Below are positions 1 through 9,304 of a stretch of 64,000 nucleotides of DNA, piece after piece. The stretch covers positions 1 through 64,000 of the forward strand of contig CAVUGE010000012.1 of the NCBI GenBank assembly GCA_963740945.1, read 5' to 3'. The notes under the pieces were generated by a model. It was not told the origin of the DNA. It saw only the letters and a list, made by a program, of their open reading frames with translations, and ran no database searches. A program made the position numbers and the translations under genes. The DNA comes from CAVQBP01 sp963740945. GTDB lineage: Bacteria > Bacteroidota > Ignavibacteria > Ignavibacteriales > Ignavibacteriaceae. Numbering within the stretch: the stretch's first letter is position 1; each line of letters begins with the position of its first letter.

Positions 1-64
1 ATAATATTGCAATCCCTACGACGATTATACCTAAAACGATTAATAGTAACTGTTGTTGTCCCAT
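1..64 (-). CDS. Partial small membrane protein (N-terminus only)
   Basis: Only the first 21 codons lie in the window; the gene runs off the left edge. The ATG (complement of 62-64) opens MGQQQLLLIVLGI followed by a further run of I, V, G and A, so the start is a single hydrophobic segment with no charged residue. From memory, short proteins opening with MGQQQLLL are frequent in Ignavibacteria-like genomes, where they resemble pilin-like or secreted small proteins; this recall is unchecked. The function cannot be stated. Confidence 0.55.
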   Translation of the reverse strand, partial: MGQQQLLLIVLGIIVVGIAIL

Positions 65-462
65 TTAGTATTTTTTATTATTTCAAATAACCCTTTGATT
101 CCTTACTGATCGCAAACTATGCCATTGATAATTTTGCTTGTTTTTCAACAGGATACTTAATTTTTATGTTTTTGAGTTGTAAATTCTACAGGTAAGTATT
201 TCTATTGCGAATTTCGGATGGCGAATTTCGGATTTCCGGCAAACCAATATCTATGATAGATTTCAATTTGCAAACTTTAGTGATGAATGAAGCTTTAATG
301 TATTTTTTACAATTGAATATGTAAAAAAGTAAATCTTGATTATTTATGATAAAAATGCATCTTTAACTTTGAATATCATAAAAGAAAATTTTACTTGATG
401 TAAGTATTAATTACTTATTTTTGAAGAGCGAATTTATTTTGATTTTAGCTTCTTTTAGATAT
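65..462. other. Intergenic, 398 bp, short direct repeats only
   Basis: AT-rich sequence between the partial left-edge gene and the broken hydrolase. It holds a near-perfect direct repeat of GCGAATTTCGGAT around 206-235 and otherwise nothing I recognise. The left half should carry the promoter of the left-edge gene. Confidence 0.5.
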
Positions 463-2344
463 TTATTTTAATACATTCACCTCTAACTTGGATGGATATT
501 CTTTCGAATGGTATATGCTATTTGTTGCCTTTTGAAAATCAGTTTTATCTGCTTTATAAATATCTACAAACTTTTGGGGATTTAAGTCAACCAAAGGAAA
601 CCAGGTGCTTTGGATTTGCACCATAATTTTGTGCCCCCTTAAAAATGTGTGGTTAATATCAGGGATTGTGAATTTAACTTCTGATATTTCTCCGGGTTGA
701 AAAGCTTCCGGTTTTTCATAACTCTTTCTGTATTTTCCCCGCATAACATCGCCTCGAACCATCATCTGGAAACCTCCCATTTGTATATCGCAAGGATTAG
801 GATTATTATTTTTTGCAGTATCAGGGAAAACATCTATTATCTTTACAACCCAATCAGCATCTGTACCTGAGGTAGAGACAAATAAATCGGCTATAATAGG
901 CCCTGTAATAGTAGTATTATTTGTAAGGGTATTTGACGAATAAACAAGTACATCAGGACGGGAAGCAGCAAACCTTTGATCTTCTACCATATATTCGCGG
1001 ATCATTCCATAAGTTATTTTTTGTGTGTATGGAACCGGTTTATGGGGATCGCTTATAAAGGAATCCGAACTATTCTCATTTTTTTCCGGAGGATTAAAAG
1101 ATAAACTCATGGTTGTCATGAAGATAAATTGATTCCTTCTTAATATTAGAAGGAGGCCATTGATTATATTTTTTCCAGACGTTTGTCCCTGTCTCAAACA
1201 TATATGCCTCAGGAATGTTCAGCTCTCCTTTATCTTTGAGATAGTAATCAAAAAAAGGTATTTCAATATTCTTCTGATAATATTCACTTGTCTCACTACC
1301 GAAATTTATATTGCCTAAATGGTCACCTTGAGATCTTTCCCATCCACCATGAAACCATGGACCCATTACAATGGTATTCCTGTTATCTTCGTTCTTTTGT
1401 TCAATAGCCTTATAAGTATTTAATGCGCCATACAGATCTTCGGCATCAAACCAACCTCCTACTGTTAAGACAGCCGGTTTAATATTATCATAGTAAGGAA
1501 GAGTATTTCTTTTCTGCCAAAAAGAATCATAATCAGGGTGTGCTATAAGAGTATCCCAAAAAGGGATTCTGTGTTTGAAATATTTTTCATTGGTATTCTT
1601 AAAGGGTCCCAAATCTAGGAAAAAATTGTATCCATCTTCAGTACCAGGATTAACCAAGGATTCAGGCCATTCTTTATGAAGACTATCTCTTTGTATTCCA
1701 AAAACAGCATAAAATCTAAATGCGTGAGGGAGCCAGAATGCACCATGATGGTGAAAATCATCGTCAATAAACCAATCTGCTATAGGTGCCTGTGGGGAAA
1801 CCGCTTTTAATGCGGGGTGCGCATTTATTGTTCCCATTGCCGCATAAAAGCCAGGGTATGAAATCCCGTACATTCCTACTTTACCGTTAGAATGTTTTAA
1901 GTTTTTTACAAGCCAGTCGATTGTATCATAGACATCACTGCTTTCATCGATATCCTTTGCAGATTTTTTATCAGGTATAAATGGACGGACATCCTCATAT
2001 TTACCTTCAGACATAAACCTTCCTCTTACATCCTGGTAAACAAAAATGTACTTTTCTTTTGCAAAATATTTAGAAGGACCTAAGCTTTTAGGATAATCAT
2101 TAATACCGTATGGAGCAATACTATACGGAGTTCTATTAAAAAGAACCGGATAATCATGAATAGTATCTTTTGGAGAATAGACTATTGTGAAAAGCTTAAC
2201 CCCATCCCGCATAGGAATTTTGAATTCTGTTTTATTATAATTCCCGGCTATATATAATGAATCTTTATTTTGTGCAGAAAGAGAATCAAGCTGCAAAAAA
2301 TACGTTAAAGCTATTAAAAGGAAGCGAAACTTATAGATCTTCAT
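463..2344 (-). pseudogene. CocE/NonD family alpha/beta hydrolase, frameshifted
   Basis: Two overlapping reading frames together encode one secreted serine hydrolase of the CocE/NonD (X-Pro dipeptidyl-peptidase-like, probable glutaryl-7-ACA acylase type) family, about 627 residues as is usual. The first part (2344 down to 1094) has a signal peptide ending near LSAQ, the nucleophile elbow GISYPGF (Ser about residue 162), an Asp in WFDAEDL and a His in WFHGGW. It stops after HDNHEFIF. The second part (to 463) resumes with LSFNPPEK and carries the C-terminal jelly-roll domain. Reading HDNHE-LSFNPPEK requires removing one base from the A run at 1103-1105. Such enzymes hydrolyse amide or ester bonds outside the cytoplasm; the substrate is unknown. 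The break may be real or a sequencing error. A repeat element sits about 40 bp upstream of the start. Confidence 0.85.
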
Positions 2345-2384
2345 TTTTCTTTCTTAAATCAATTTATTGGAGTTATTCAGATAT

Positions 2385-2496
2385 AAAGATGACATCTTTA
2401 AAAAGAAAAGTTATTTTCAATTTTTTATTAAAACGTAATTTATATAAAATCTTCTCATTAAAAAATAAAGATGTCATCTTTCAAATACCGGTTCTT
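2385..2496. repeat. MITE-like repeat family A, copy 1
   Basis: This element is bounded by two 15-bp near-palindromes, AAAGATGACATCTTT (2385-2399) and AAAGATGTCATCTTT (2467-2481). The whole stretch, including the shared outer flank CAAATACC, matches the reverse complement of 32438-32548 at most positions. The two ends are reverse complements of each other, as in a miniature transposon. It lies just upstream of the broken hydrolase, so it could also act as promoter or operator DNA. Confidence 0.75.
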
Positions 2497-2608
2497 ACAT
2501 ATTTTTATCTAGCTTAAATTTATTTTGGACAGCTATTAGGTATATAAACTTTAAAAAAACCAACCTATTCTAAAGGAACAATACGTATATCTTCCATCTT
2601 AAATAAAC

Positions 2609-2663
2609 TTGAAACCGTTTTGAAACCGTTTTGAAATCGATTTGAAACCGTATTAAAACCATT
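2609..2663. repeat. Five 11-bp tandem repeats
   Basis: The unit TTGAAACCGTT occurs five times head to tail with increasing divergence (TTGAAATCGAT, TTGAAACCGTA, TTAAAACCATT). The period is close to one helical turn. No gene overlaps it. It lies in the 2345-3068 intergenic stretch between the divergent hydrolase and permease genes. Confidence 0.8.
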
Positions 2664-2710
2664 ATGACCCCGCATTTTCTCCTTCGAAAAAGTTAATGCT
2701 TTAGGTTATT

Positions 2711-2841
2711 AATGAAAGTTACCATTGTCAATAAGCCTTTCCCTTTGCAAGGGAAAGGCTGGATAGGGTTTATTTAATTAGATGGCATACTTCCTTGATT
2801 TGCCTCGTTTAAGCAATATATGCATTTGTCATGTTGTCTGG
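2711..2841. repeat. MITE-like repeat family C, copy 1
   Basis: A central hairpin (CCTTTCCCTTTGCAAGGGA and onward, 2735-2759) is followed by GGATAGGGTTTATTTAATT. The same core occurs at 52426-52474. The right end of this copy (2821-2841) is the exact reverse complement of the left end of the second copy (52390-52410), so the 21-mer probably forms the element's terminal inverted repeat, with one end eroded in each copy. The 81-codon reading frame that crosses this region looks spurious. Confidence 0.65.
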
Positions 2842-3068
2842 TTCTTCATAATATGTAGACAAGGTGAACAATATAAAGTTTTTATTGTTCAGTTAGAGAA
2901 GGAGAGGGGGAAGCCCCTTTCTTTTAACTTTTTATTTTGGATAGATATGTTATATCCAGCTATTTTCAAAGATTTGGGAAATAAAATTTATATTTTATTA
3001 AATCTTAGTTATATTAATCAAAACTAAAACTAATCATTATCAAATCACTTCAGTCTGTTGAGGGATAA

Positions 3069-5339
3069 GTGAAAAAATTTGAAACTGAAATTCATTTAAG
3101 CCGGGAAATGCGCCTAATGGATGCAACGCTAATTGGTGTTGGTGCTATGATAGGAGCAGGTATTTTTGTACTTACCGGTATTGCTGCAGGTGTTGCCGGT
3201 CCCGGACTTATAATTACATTTTCACTAAATGGAATTGTTGCTCTGTTAACTGCATTCTCTTACGCAGAACTTGGTTCTTGTTTTCATGATGCAGGCGGAG
3301 GATACCTTTGGGTAAAAGAGGGGTTACCTAAATGGAATGGATTTATTTCAGGCTGGATGAGCTGGTTTGCACATGCAGTAGCATGCAGCCTTTATGCCTT
3401 AGGTTTCGGAGCCTATTTTGAACTGGTGTTACATGAGTTTAATATTGTTATGCCGCACTGGGGATTTTTAGAACCGCAAAAAATACTTGCGGTAATTACT
3501 GCTATAGGATTTGCATATATTAATTTTAGAGGGGCTTCGGAAACCGGTAAAATTGGGAATATAATAACGATAGCTAAAATTGTTATTTTAGCAATTTTTA
3601 TCGGCTTTGGAATTAATTTAATTTTTCATAGACCGGATTGGAAAGAAGCTTTCACACCATTTTTACCAAATGGCTGGAGCGGAGTTTTTAAAGCAATGGG
3701 TTTAACATTTATCGCTTTCCAGGGTTTTGAAGTTATTTCACAGTGTTCCGAAGAAATTAAAAATCCAAAGAAAAATATTCCTAGAGCAGTTTTTCTATCT
3801 CTGGTAATAGTTGTTCCCATTTATGTTTTAGTCGCCTTTACTGCACTTGGTTCGGTAAAACCTGAAGGTATGACTCCGTGGGCATTTTTAGCTTCAAATA
3901 AAGAAACAGCCCTTGTGGAAGTTGCAAAATCTTTTTTTGTAGGGGGCGGGATAATGCTTTTAGTGGGAGGTATTATTTCAACAATGTCTGCACTCAATGC
4001 GACAATCTTTTCTTCATCCCGTGTTGCATTTGCAATGGGACGTGACAGAAACTTTCCAACATTTTTCAGTAAAGTCCATAAAAAGAATTTTTCGCCTCAT
4101 CTTTCTATTTTATTTTCTTTATTTATTGTGGTAATAATAGCAGTTTCATTGCCTATTGAAGATGTAGCCAGTGCTGCAGATATAATGTTTTTGCTTTTAT
4201 TCCTGCAGGTAAATATCACTTTAATAAGATTAAGGAAGATGAGACCCGACCTTGACCGTGGATTTTTCACACCATTATTTCCTTACTTGACTATTGTCGG
4301 AATTCTTCTACTTCTGTTTCTAGCTGTATTTATGTTCGAATACAGTCCTACTGCATGGATAGTTACTGGAATTTGGGTTTCAATTGGTTTATTTGTTTAC
4401 AAGACTTATGCTTCAAAACGTGAAGTTAGACATGTTAGAAAAGTAAAATCTCTCGAAAGATTGGAGCGAAAAGAATACAAAATTTTAGTTCCCCTGGCCA
4501 ATTTAAGATCTGTTCCAAGTTTAACTCACATAGCAAAAGCTCTTGCAATAAAGAACAAAGCCGAAATAATTTTTCTTCATGTAAATGAAGTTAGAGAGAA
4601 TGATCCTTTGGCGGTAGGAACGGGGGATATAAAAAATGCCAAGAAATTATTTGAAGTTGCGGAGAATTTATTTGAAGAACCTGAAATTAATGTTAGATCT
4701 GTTGTAACAGTATCTCATAGAATATCGGAAGGAATAGTTCACACAGCTGAAGAAGAGGACTGTAATTTTATAATAGTGGGAAGAGAAAAAAATCCGGCAT
4801 TTATTGAAAGATTCTTTTCCTCAATAATCGACAGTGTTATGCAGAGATTTGCGGGAGAGATAGCAGTTCTTCACGGGGGTTTTAATAAAGATGAAATTAA
4901 AACAATATTAGTCCCTTTCAGAGCTGATATTCATGCGATATTAGCTACTGAAATTGCACCTGCATTTATAGATTATTTTAACAGCAAAATCAGGTTATTA
5001 CTGGTTTATGAACCGGATACACCACGTCTGGAAAAAGAAAGACGTGAACATAAGGTAAAAGAGATAATTGCGGAAAATAATATCCCGGCCGAAGTATTGA
5101 TTTTACATAATACGGATATTTTAACAGGAATTGTTGAACAGTCGCGAAAAGCAGATTTAATATTGATGGGAGGCAGAACAGGCGACTTTCTTGAGCTTTT
5201 ATTTGGGAGGTCATTGGCAGTTGAGATAACCGAGCAAGCAGCTTGCCCGGTTATTTGGGTTAAAGAATTTGAAGAACGAGAATCATTCTGGAAACTTTTA
5301 TTGAAACCAACAAAACAAATTGGAGAAGAAAATGGATAA
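3069..5339 (+). CDS. APC-family amino acid permease with two C-terminal Usp domains
   Basis: This is a 756-residue inner-membrane transporter. Residues 1-455 form the amino acid-polyamine-organocation permease, with the signature GAMIGAGIFVLTG at about residues 26-38 and around 12 membrane segments. Residues from about 467 form two cytoplasmic universal-stress-protein-like domains: ILVPLANLRS, then ILVPFRADI at about 609 and a glycine-rich nucleotide-type end (MGGRTGDFLELLFGRSLAVE). The family imports or exchanges amino acids; fusion to Usp domains suggests nucleotide- or stress-linked control, but the substrate cannot be read. The start is GTG at 3069 after TTGAGGGATAA. The next gene overlaps its stop codon, indicating co-transcription. 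Confidence 0.88.
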   Translation: MKKFETEIHLSREMRLMDATLIGVGAMIGAGIFVLTGIAAGVAGPGLIITFSLNGIVALLTAFSYAELGSCFHDAGGGYLWVKEGLPKWNGFISGWMSWFAHAVACSLYALGFGAYFELVLHEFNIVMPHWGFLEPQKILAVITAIGFAYINFRGASETGKIGNIITIAKIVILAIFIGFGINLIFHRPDWKEAFTPFLPNGWSGVFKAMGLTFIAFQGFEVISQCSEEIKNPKKNIPRAVFLSLVIVVPIYVLVAFTALGSVKPEGMTPWAFLASNKETALVEVAKSFFVGGGIMLLVGGIISTMSALNATIFSSSRVAFAMGRDRNFPTFFSKVHKKNFSPHLSILFSLFIVVIIAVSLPIEDVASAADIMFLLLFLQVNITLIRLRKMRPDLDRGFFTPLFPYLTIVGILLLLFLAVFMFEYSPTAWIVTGIWVSIGLFVYKTYASKREVRHVRKVKSLERLERKEYKILVPLANLRSVPSLTHIAKALAIKNKAEIIFLHVNEVRENDPLAVGTGDIKNAKKLFEVAENLFEEPEINVRSVVTVSHRISEGIVHTAEEEDCNFIIVGREKNPAFIERFFSSIIDSVMQRFAGEIAVLHGGFNKDEIKTILVPFRADIHAILATEIAPAFIDYFNSKIRLLLVYEPDTPRLEKERREHKVKEIIAENNIPAEVLILHNTDILTGIVEQSRKADLILMGGRTGDFLELLFGRSLAVEITEQAACPVIWVKEFEERESFWKLLLKPTKQIGEENG

Positions 5340-5979
5340 TGCAATTCAGGGACCGTTTTTCGATTTTGGAAAACAAATAATTGATTATCTACCCAACTTA
5401 TTAGCCGGTATTTTATTACTTGGCATCGGATGGCTGGCAGGCTGGCTAGTAAAACGAATAATAGTACAGCTAATGACCGCGTTAAAATTTGAAAGATTAT
5501 TTATTCGAATGCAATGGCGGCAGGCGTTATCCAAAGCCGATATCAGATTTGCTTTATTCGGCTTTATTGGAAATATATTTTTCTTTATAGTTTTTCTCAT
5601 ATTTATTAATTCCGCACTGGATGCAATGAAATTGACTATCCTTTCCAACCTCATTCAACGGGGAGTCATATTTATACCTAAATTAATTGTGGCGGCAATA
5701 ATTTTCAGTATTGGATGGATTATCGCCGGAAGAGTATCAACTTCAGTTTATAATGCACTTGCAAAAGAGAATGTTGCCCATTTCTCATTAATTTCAAGGT
5801 TTACACGGTTCATAATCCTGCTATTTTTCTCAGCAATGGCATTAGCCGAAATTGATATTGCAATAGAAATAGTTATAATAGGTTTCACTACAATAATAAT
5901 CTCTTCCGCTATTTTAGCTATCATTGTTACAATAATGGCGGGGAAATCTTCTTTTAATAAATTTTTAGGCGGGACTTAA
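5332..5979 (+). CDS. Mechanosensitive-channel-like membrane protein (TM-helix repeats)
   Basis: A 215-residue integral membrane protein with amphipathic glycine-rich helices (LPNLLAGILLLGIGWLAGWL near the start, and a second similar helix near 105-130). These resemble the conserved TM-helix repeat found at the front of small-conductance MscS-type channels. There is no cytoplasmic MscS beta domain, so this is the short form. I chose the ATG at 5332, overlapping the stop of the permease, because GGAGAAG lies just upstream; an in-frame ATG at 5320 is possible. The overlap suggests translational coupling with the permease, perhaps in osmotic or envelope-stress response. Confidence 0.7.
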   Translation: MDNAIQGPFFDFGKQIIDYLPNLLAGILLLGIGWLAGWLVKRIIVQLMTALKFERLFIRMQWRQALSKADIRFALFGFIGNIFFFIVFLIFINSALDAMKLTILSNLIQRGVIFIPKLIVAAIIFSIGWIIAGRVSTSVYNALAKENVAHFSLISRFTRFIILLFFSAMALAEIDIAIEIVIIGFTTIIISSAILAIIVTIMAGKSSFNKFLGGT

Positions 5980-6149
5980 TGTGATGCCCTGATTTGTGAT
6001 TTTAAATAAATTATTAACATTGACTAATTGAAAATTTCTTATCAAGTTAAATAACTACTTTACTCAAAAATAAAAAATAATTTGAATAGCTTCGGAAATC
6101 CGAAGGAAAAATTTTATAAGTATTATTTTAGCATTACAGCGAGGTTTTT

Positions 6150-6647
6150 ATGTCTGAAAATAAAAATAGCAGTTCCGGATTTTTGTTTAACTTTTTATTA
6201 GGAGCTGCTGCTGGCAGCGTAATAACTCTTTTGTTTTCTCCTAAAAATGGAAGGCAGTTTCGAAACGATTTACAGGAGGATCTTAATTCATACTTGAATA
6301 AAGTAAAGACTGCCAGAAATAATATCGTTGAAGATGCTAAAAAAATTGCGGATGAGATGATTGATAAGGCAAATCAGGTATTAGCCTTAACAAATAAATG
6401 GGTCGAAGGTAATTTTGGTGATTCTCTGGGAAAAATTGAAAATGAATTCAATAGTGTAAAAAATGCTATCCATTCCGCTGTTGATACATATAAGAATAAC
6501 AATATAAAATCTGAAAATTCATCAGAATCGATTGCCGACGATATATTTATTGACTTTGTCAATGAAAATTCTGATGATTTTGATGAAGAATTAATCCTTC
6601 CTCTTCATGAAGGTATGAAAAGAAGACATGATAAAAAGTTTTATTAA
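6150..6647 (+). CDS. YtxH domain-containing protein
   Basis: A 165-residue protein with one N-terminal membrane segment (FLFNFLLGAAAGSVITLLF, about 11-29) followed by SPKNGRQFRNDL. That is the YtxH pattern of a glycine/alanine-rich helix then a Pro-x-x-Gly turn. A long charged, coiled-coil-like stretch follows (about 40-110), then an acidic tail ending in a basic patch. YtxH proteins are general-stress proteins of unknown biochemical role. RBS GAGG lies about 8 bp upstream of the ATG, and a small hairpin (CTTCGGAAATCCGAAG) lies at 6091-6106. Confidence 0.75.
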   Translation: MSENKNSSSGFLFNFLLGAAAGSVITLLFSPKNGRQFRNDLQEDLNSYLNKVKTARNNIVEDAKKIADEMIDKANQVLALTNKWVEGNFGDSLGKIENEFNSVKNAIHSAVDTYKNNNIKSENSSESIADDIFIDFVNENSDDFDEELILPLHEGMKRRHDKKFY

Positions 6648-6826
6648 CTCTGATATTATCTACTTCTGAATCATTCACTTAACGAGCATTCGAAATTTTT
6701 TTATTTGAAAAACTGAAATAAGAAATAAAATTCTATTTATTTTTTATACAAATGTTAAAGTTTTGTTACACTTGGGAACTGAACCTTTTGAATATTTGTA
6801 TAGTAAAAAATTATAGGATATTAATT

Positions 6827-7477
6827 ATGAAAACAGCATTTGTTAGTATAGCTTTAATAATAATTTCTTTAGCATTCTTTATAGGATGCAGGGAAATTAA
6901 ATCTGAAACTCAAAATGATGGAAATAATAAAATGGAACAGAATGATAATTTAGTTAAAGCAACATTCGGAGAAGGTTGTTTTTGGTGTTCTCAGGCAATA
7001 TTTGAAAAGGTTAAGGGTGTGAAGTCAGTATATGCAGGCTATTCAGGCGGGACAACAGATGATCCCAATTATGAGGAAGTTTGTACAGGCAATACAGGAT
7101 ATGCCGAAGTAGTTCAAATTGCCTATGATCCGAAAGAGGTATCTTACGATGACCTTCTTAAGATATTTTGGAAAACCCATGATCCCACAACACTCAACAG
7201 GCAGGGGAATGACGCAGGAACCCAGTACCGCTCTGTTATTTTCTACCATAATAATGAACAAAAGGAAAAAGCAGAACATTATAAAGAAGAGCTGGATAAA
7301 TCCGGAGCTTATAATAATCCTATTGTAACGCAAATAGTTCCTTTTAAAAAGTTTTATAAAGCAGAAGAATACCACCAGGATTATTTTGCAAAAAATCCTA
7401 CGCAGGGATACTGCTCATTTGTAATTGCTCCAAAAGTTGAAAAGTTTGAGAAAGTATTTAAAGATAAGCTGAAATAG
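6827..7477 (+). CDS. msrA: Peptide methionine-S-sulfoxide reductase MsrA, lipoprotein
   Basis: MsrA reduces the S form of methionine sulfoxide in proteins using a cysteine nucleophile. The catalytic GEGCFWC motif is clear, followed by the family blocks GVKSVYAGYSGG, DPTTLNRQGNDAGTQYRS and EEYHQDYFAKNP. I start at 6827 rather than at the in-frame ATG at 6752, because this gives a lipoprotein signal (hydrophobic run then FFIGC at Cys22). The enzyme is then exported and lipid-anchored, as for envelope MsrA in other Bacteroidota. No fused MsrB domain is present. It follows the permease, channel and YtxH genes, making a plausible stress-protection group. Confidence 0.93.
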   Translation: MKTAFVSIALIIISLAFFIGCREIKSETQNDGNNKMEQNDNLVKATFGEGCFWCSQAIFEKVKGVKSVYAGYSGGTTDDPNYEEVCTGNTGYAEVVQIAYDPKEVSYDDLLKIFWKTHDPTTLNRQGNDAGTQYRSVIFYHNNEQKEKAEHYKEELDKSGAYNNPIVTQIVPFKKFYKAEEYHQDYFAKNPTQGYCSFVIAPKVEKFEKVFKDKLK

Positions 7478-7486
7478 CAATTTGGG

Positions 7487-7527
7487 ATTGCGGATTGCGG
7501 ATTAAACCCAAAATCCGCAATTCGAAA
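7487..7527. terminator. Hairpin between convergent msrA and SRPBCC genes
   Basis: GGATTGCGGATT pairs with AATCCGCAATTC across a short AAACCCAA loop region. It sits between two converging genes, which suits a bidirectional terminator, although there is no strong T run on either side. It could equally be a dispersed hairpin repeat. Confidence 0.45.
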
Positions 7528-7537
7528 TTATTTAGGT

Positions 7538-8053
7538 TTATTTTTCCGCTCTATATTTAATTCTATAAAGAATCAATTTACGTATTAAGCCGCTAAACGG
7601 TTCTATTAAGAACCAGTAGATGGAGAACCACCTTTTAGCCGAATCCCCTATACACAATATCCTTGTCTCAGTTGAAAAAGTTGTTATTTCCGGGTCATCA
7701 GATGATGATGAAAAACCCCATACTGCTTTGGCAAAACCTGTTAAACTAAAATCTTTGAATTCTTCTTTTTTTATCTGGAATAAACCCCCTCTCCATTTCC
7801 AGAATTTACCAATGATACCGAATAAAATTTCTTTCTCCTTATTCTCTCCTAATAATGTAAAATAACTTTTTTCAGAAAGAGTTAATGATATTTCTTCTAG
7901 TTTTATTCCACGAAGCATTAACAATATTTTAACCATGAAAGAATTAAAGCTGGAATTTTTTAAAACATTGAAAATTTTTTCCGAACTGGCAAAAATTGTT
8001 ATGGTATGTTTTTTAGAGAAATTATATTCCGGAAGAAATTCATTTATAAGCAT
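7538..8053 (-). CDS. SRPBCC (START-like) family protein
   Basis: A 171-residue soluble protein that looks like a Bet v1/START-type fold: N-terminal FLPEYNFSKKHTITIFAS.EKIF (beta strand then helix), a strand-rich middle (ILFGIIGKFWKWRGG), a 'GFAKAVWGFS' block, and a long C-terminal helix (FSIYWFLIEPFSGLIRKLIL). This fold binds hydrophobic ligands; the ligand is unknown. It follows the MFS transporter by 11 bp on the same strand, so the two are probably one transcript. Identification rests on overall pattern, not on catalytic residues. Confidence 0.6.
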   Translation of the reverse strand: MLINEFLPEYNFSKKHTITIFASSEKIFNVLKNSSFNSFMVKILLMLRGIKLEEISLTLSEKSYFTLLGENKEKEILFGIIGKFWKWRGGLFQIKKEEFKDFSLTGFAKAVWGFSSSSDDPEITTFSTETRILCIGDSAKRWFSIYWFLIEPFSGLIRKLILYRIKYRAEK

Positions 8054-8064
8054 GATAAAATATA

Positions 8065-9273
8065 TTAAATATTTTCAACATATAATCTGCTTTTTTCAGA
8101 TTTTATTAATATCAGGGCAGAAGCGATACCTAACATAAAAGTTATTGTCCATAAAATAGTCGAACCATAATATTCAAATATTAGGGTACCAAGCCAGGGG
8201 CCTAAAAGGAAAGCAACACTGAACATCATTTGAAAATAGCCCATATATTCACCTCTTTTTTTCTCAGGTGCTAGACTTGAGACATAGGATGCACTTACCG
8301 GGAAAAATATCATTTCACCGAAAGTCCATATAATAATAGTAATTATTATCAAAGTTAGATTATCTGCAAGAGCCATAGCCCCGAATCCAACTCCGGTTAA
8401 TAATGCTCCGAGTGCAAGCGACTTCTTCTCATTCCAACTATTCATTGAATTATTTAAAGGTACTTCAATCATAATTATCATGACGGTATTAATTGCGAAA
8501 ACTACTCCGTATAAGGATGGTGCAAAACCAAGATCATGTACGAGAAATAAAGGGAAAGCACCTAAATGCTGGAAATAGACAAGAGGAATAGGCAATATTG
8601 ATAATAAGAAATAGATATAACGTTTGTCTTTAAAAACATGTGAATGTACAATTTCGTCGATCATATTTTTTTCAGAATCAAGCTCACTTTTTTCGAGTCT
8701 GGCGGACTGCCACTTTGAAAAGATGAGGAATATTCCGGCAAGTATTGAAGTGATACCATCGATATAAAATATAAGTGAAAAGTTAATGAGTGTCAGTATT
8801 CCCCCCACTACCGGACCAATACTCATTCCAATATTTATAGCAAGCCGGTTTAAAGCGAAGGCGCTGCGTCTCTGCTTTTGTGTTACAATTTGTGATATAA
8901 TTGAAAGATTTGCAGGACGGAATGATTCATTTATAACAGCTAATATAAATGTTAGAATTAGAATCAAATAATAATGATTTATTAAAGGATAAATAAAAAG
9001 AGTTATCCCGGTACATATTAAAGATAATTTCATCAATGACAGAGGACCAATTTTATCACTTAACTTACCCGACAATGGAGCTGTTACTAAAGCACCGGCG
9101 CCATAAAATGCGATAACAAGCCCTGCATTACCGGCACTTAATCCTTCTCTGGTTGTCAGGTAGAGGGTAAGGAATGGCAGTACCATAGTCCCGGATCTAT
9201 TTATAAGGGTAGTAAAAAATAAGATCCACATATTGCGTGGAAGAGTACTTAAGCCTCGCCAGGGATTGGTCAT
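8065..9273 (-). CDS. MFS transporter (multidrug-exporter type)
   Basis: A 402-residue major facilitator with about 12 hydrophobic helices. The loop motif between helices 2 and 3 reads GKLSDKIGPLSLMKLS (family motif G-x-L-x-D-x-x-G), and a central charged loop lies near 190-210. The closest pattern I know is the YttB/MdtH-like exporter group, but the substrate cannot be inferred. The protein starts MTNPWRGL; the upstream region from 9274 is short (31 bp) before the end of the MEMO1 gene, so it may be read from a longer transcript. Confidence 0.82.
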   Translation of the reverse strand: MTNPWRGLSTLPRNMWILFFTTLINRSGTMVLPFLTLYLTTREGLSAGNAGLVIAFYGAGALVTAPLSGKLSDKIGPLSLMKLSLICTGITLFIYPLINHYYLILILTFILAVINESFRPANLSIISQIVTQKQRRSAFALNRLAINIGMSIGPVVGGILTLINFSLIFYIDGITSILAGIFLIFSKWQSARLEKSELDSEKNMIDEIVHSHVFKDKRYIYFLLSILPIPLVYFQHLGAFPLFLVHDLGFAPSLYGVVFAINTVMIIMIEVPLNNSMNSWNEKKSLALGALLTGVGFGAMALADNLTLIIITIIIWTFGEMIFFPVSASYVSSLAPEKKRGEYMGYFQMMFSVAFLLGPWLGTLIFEYYGSTILWTITFMLGIASALILIKSEKSRLYVENI

Positions 9274-9304
9274 AAATAATTTTAATAAAATTGAAGGATA
9301 AGTA

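Noticed and set aside
2782..3027. 81-codon plus-strand frame
   Set aside because: It starts inside repeat family C, has no family resemblance and no convincing ribosome binding site.
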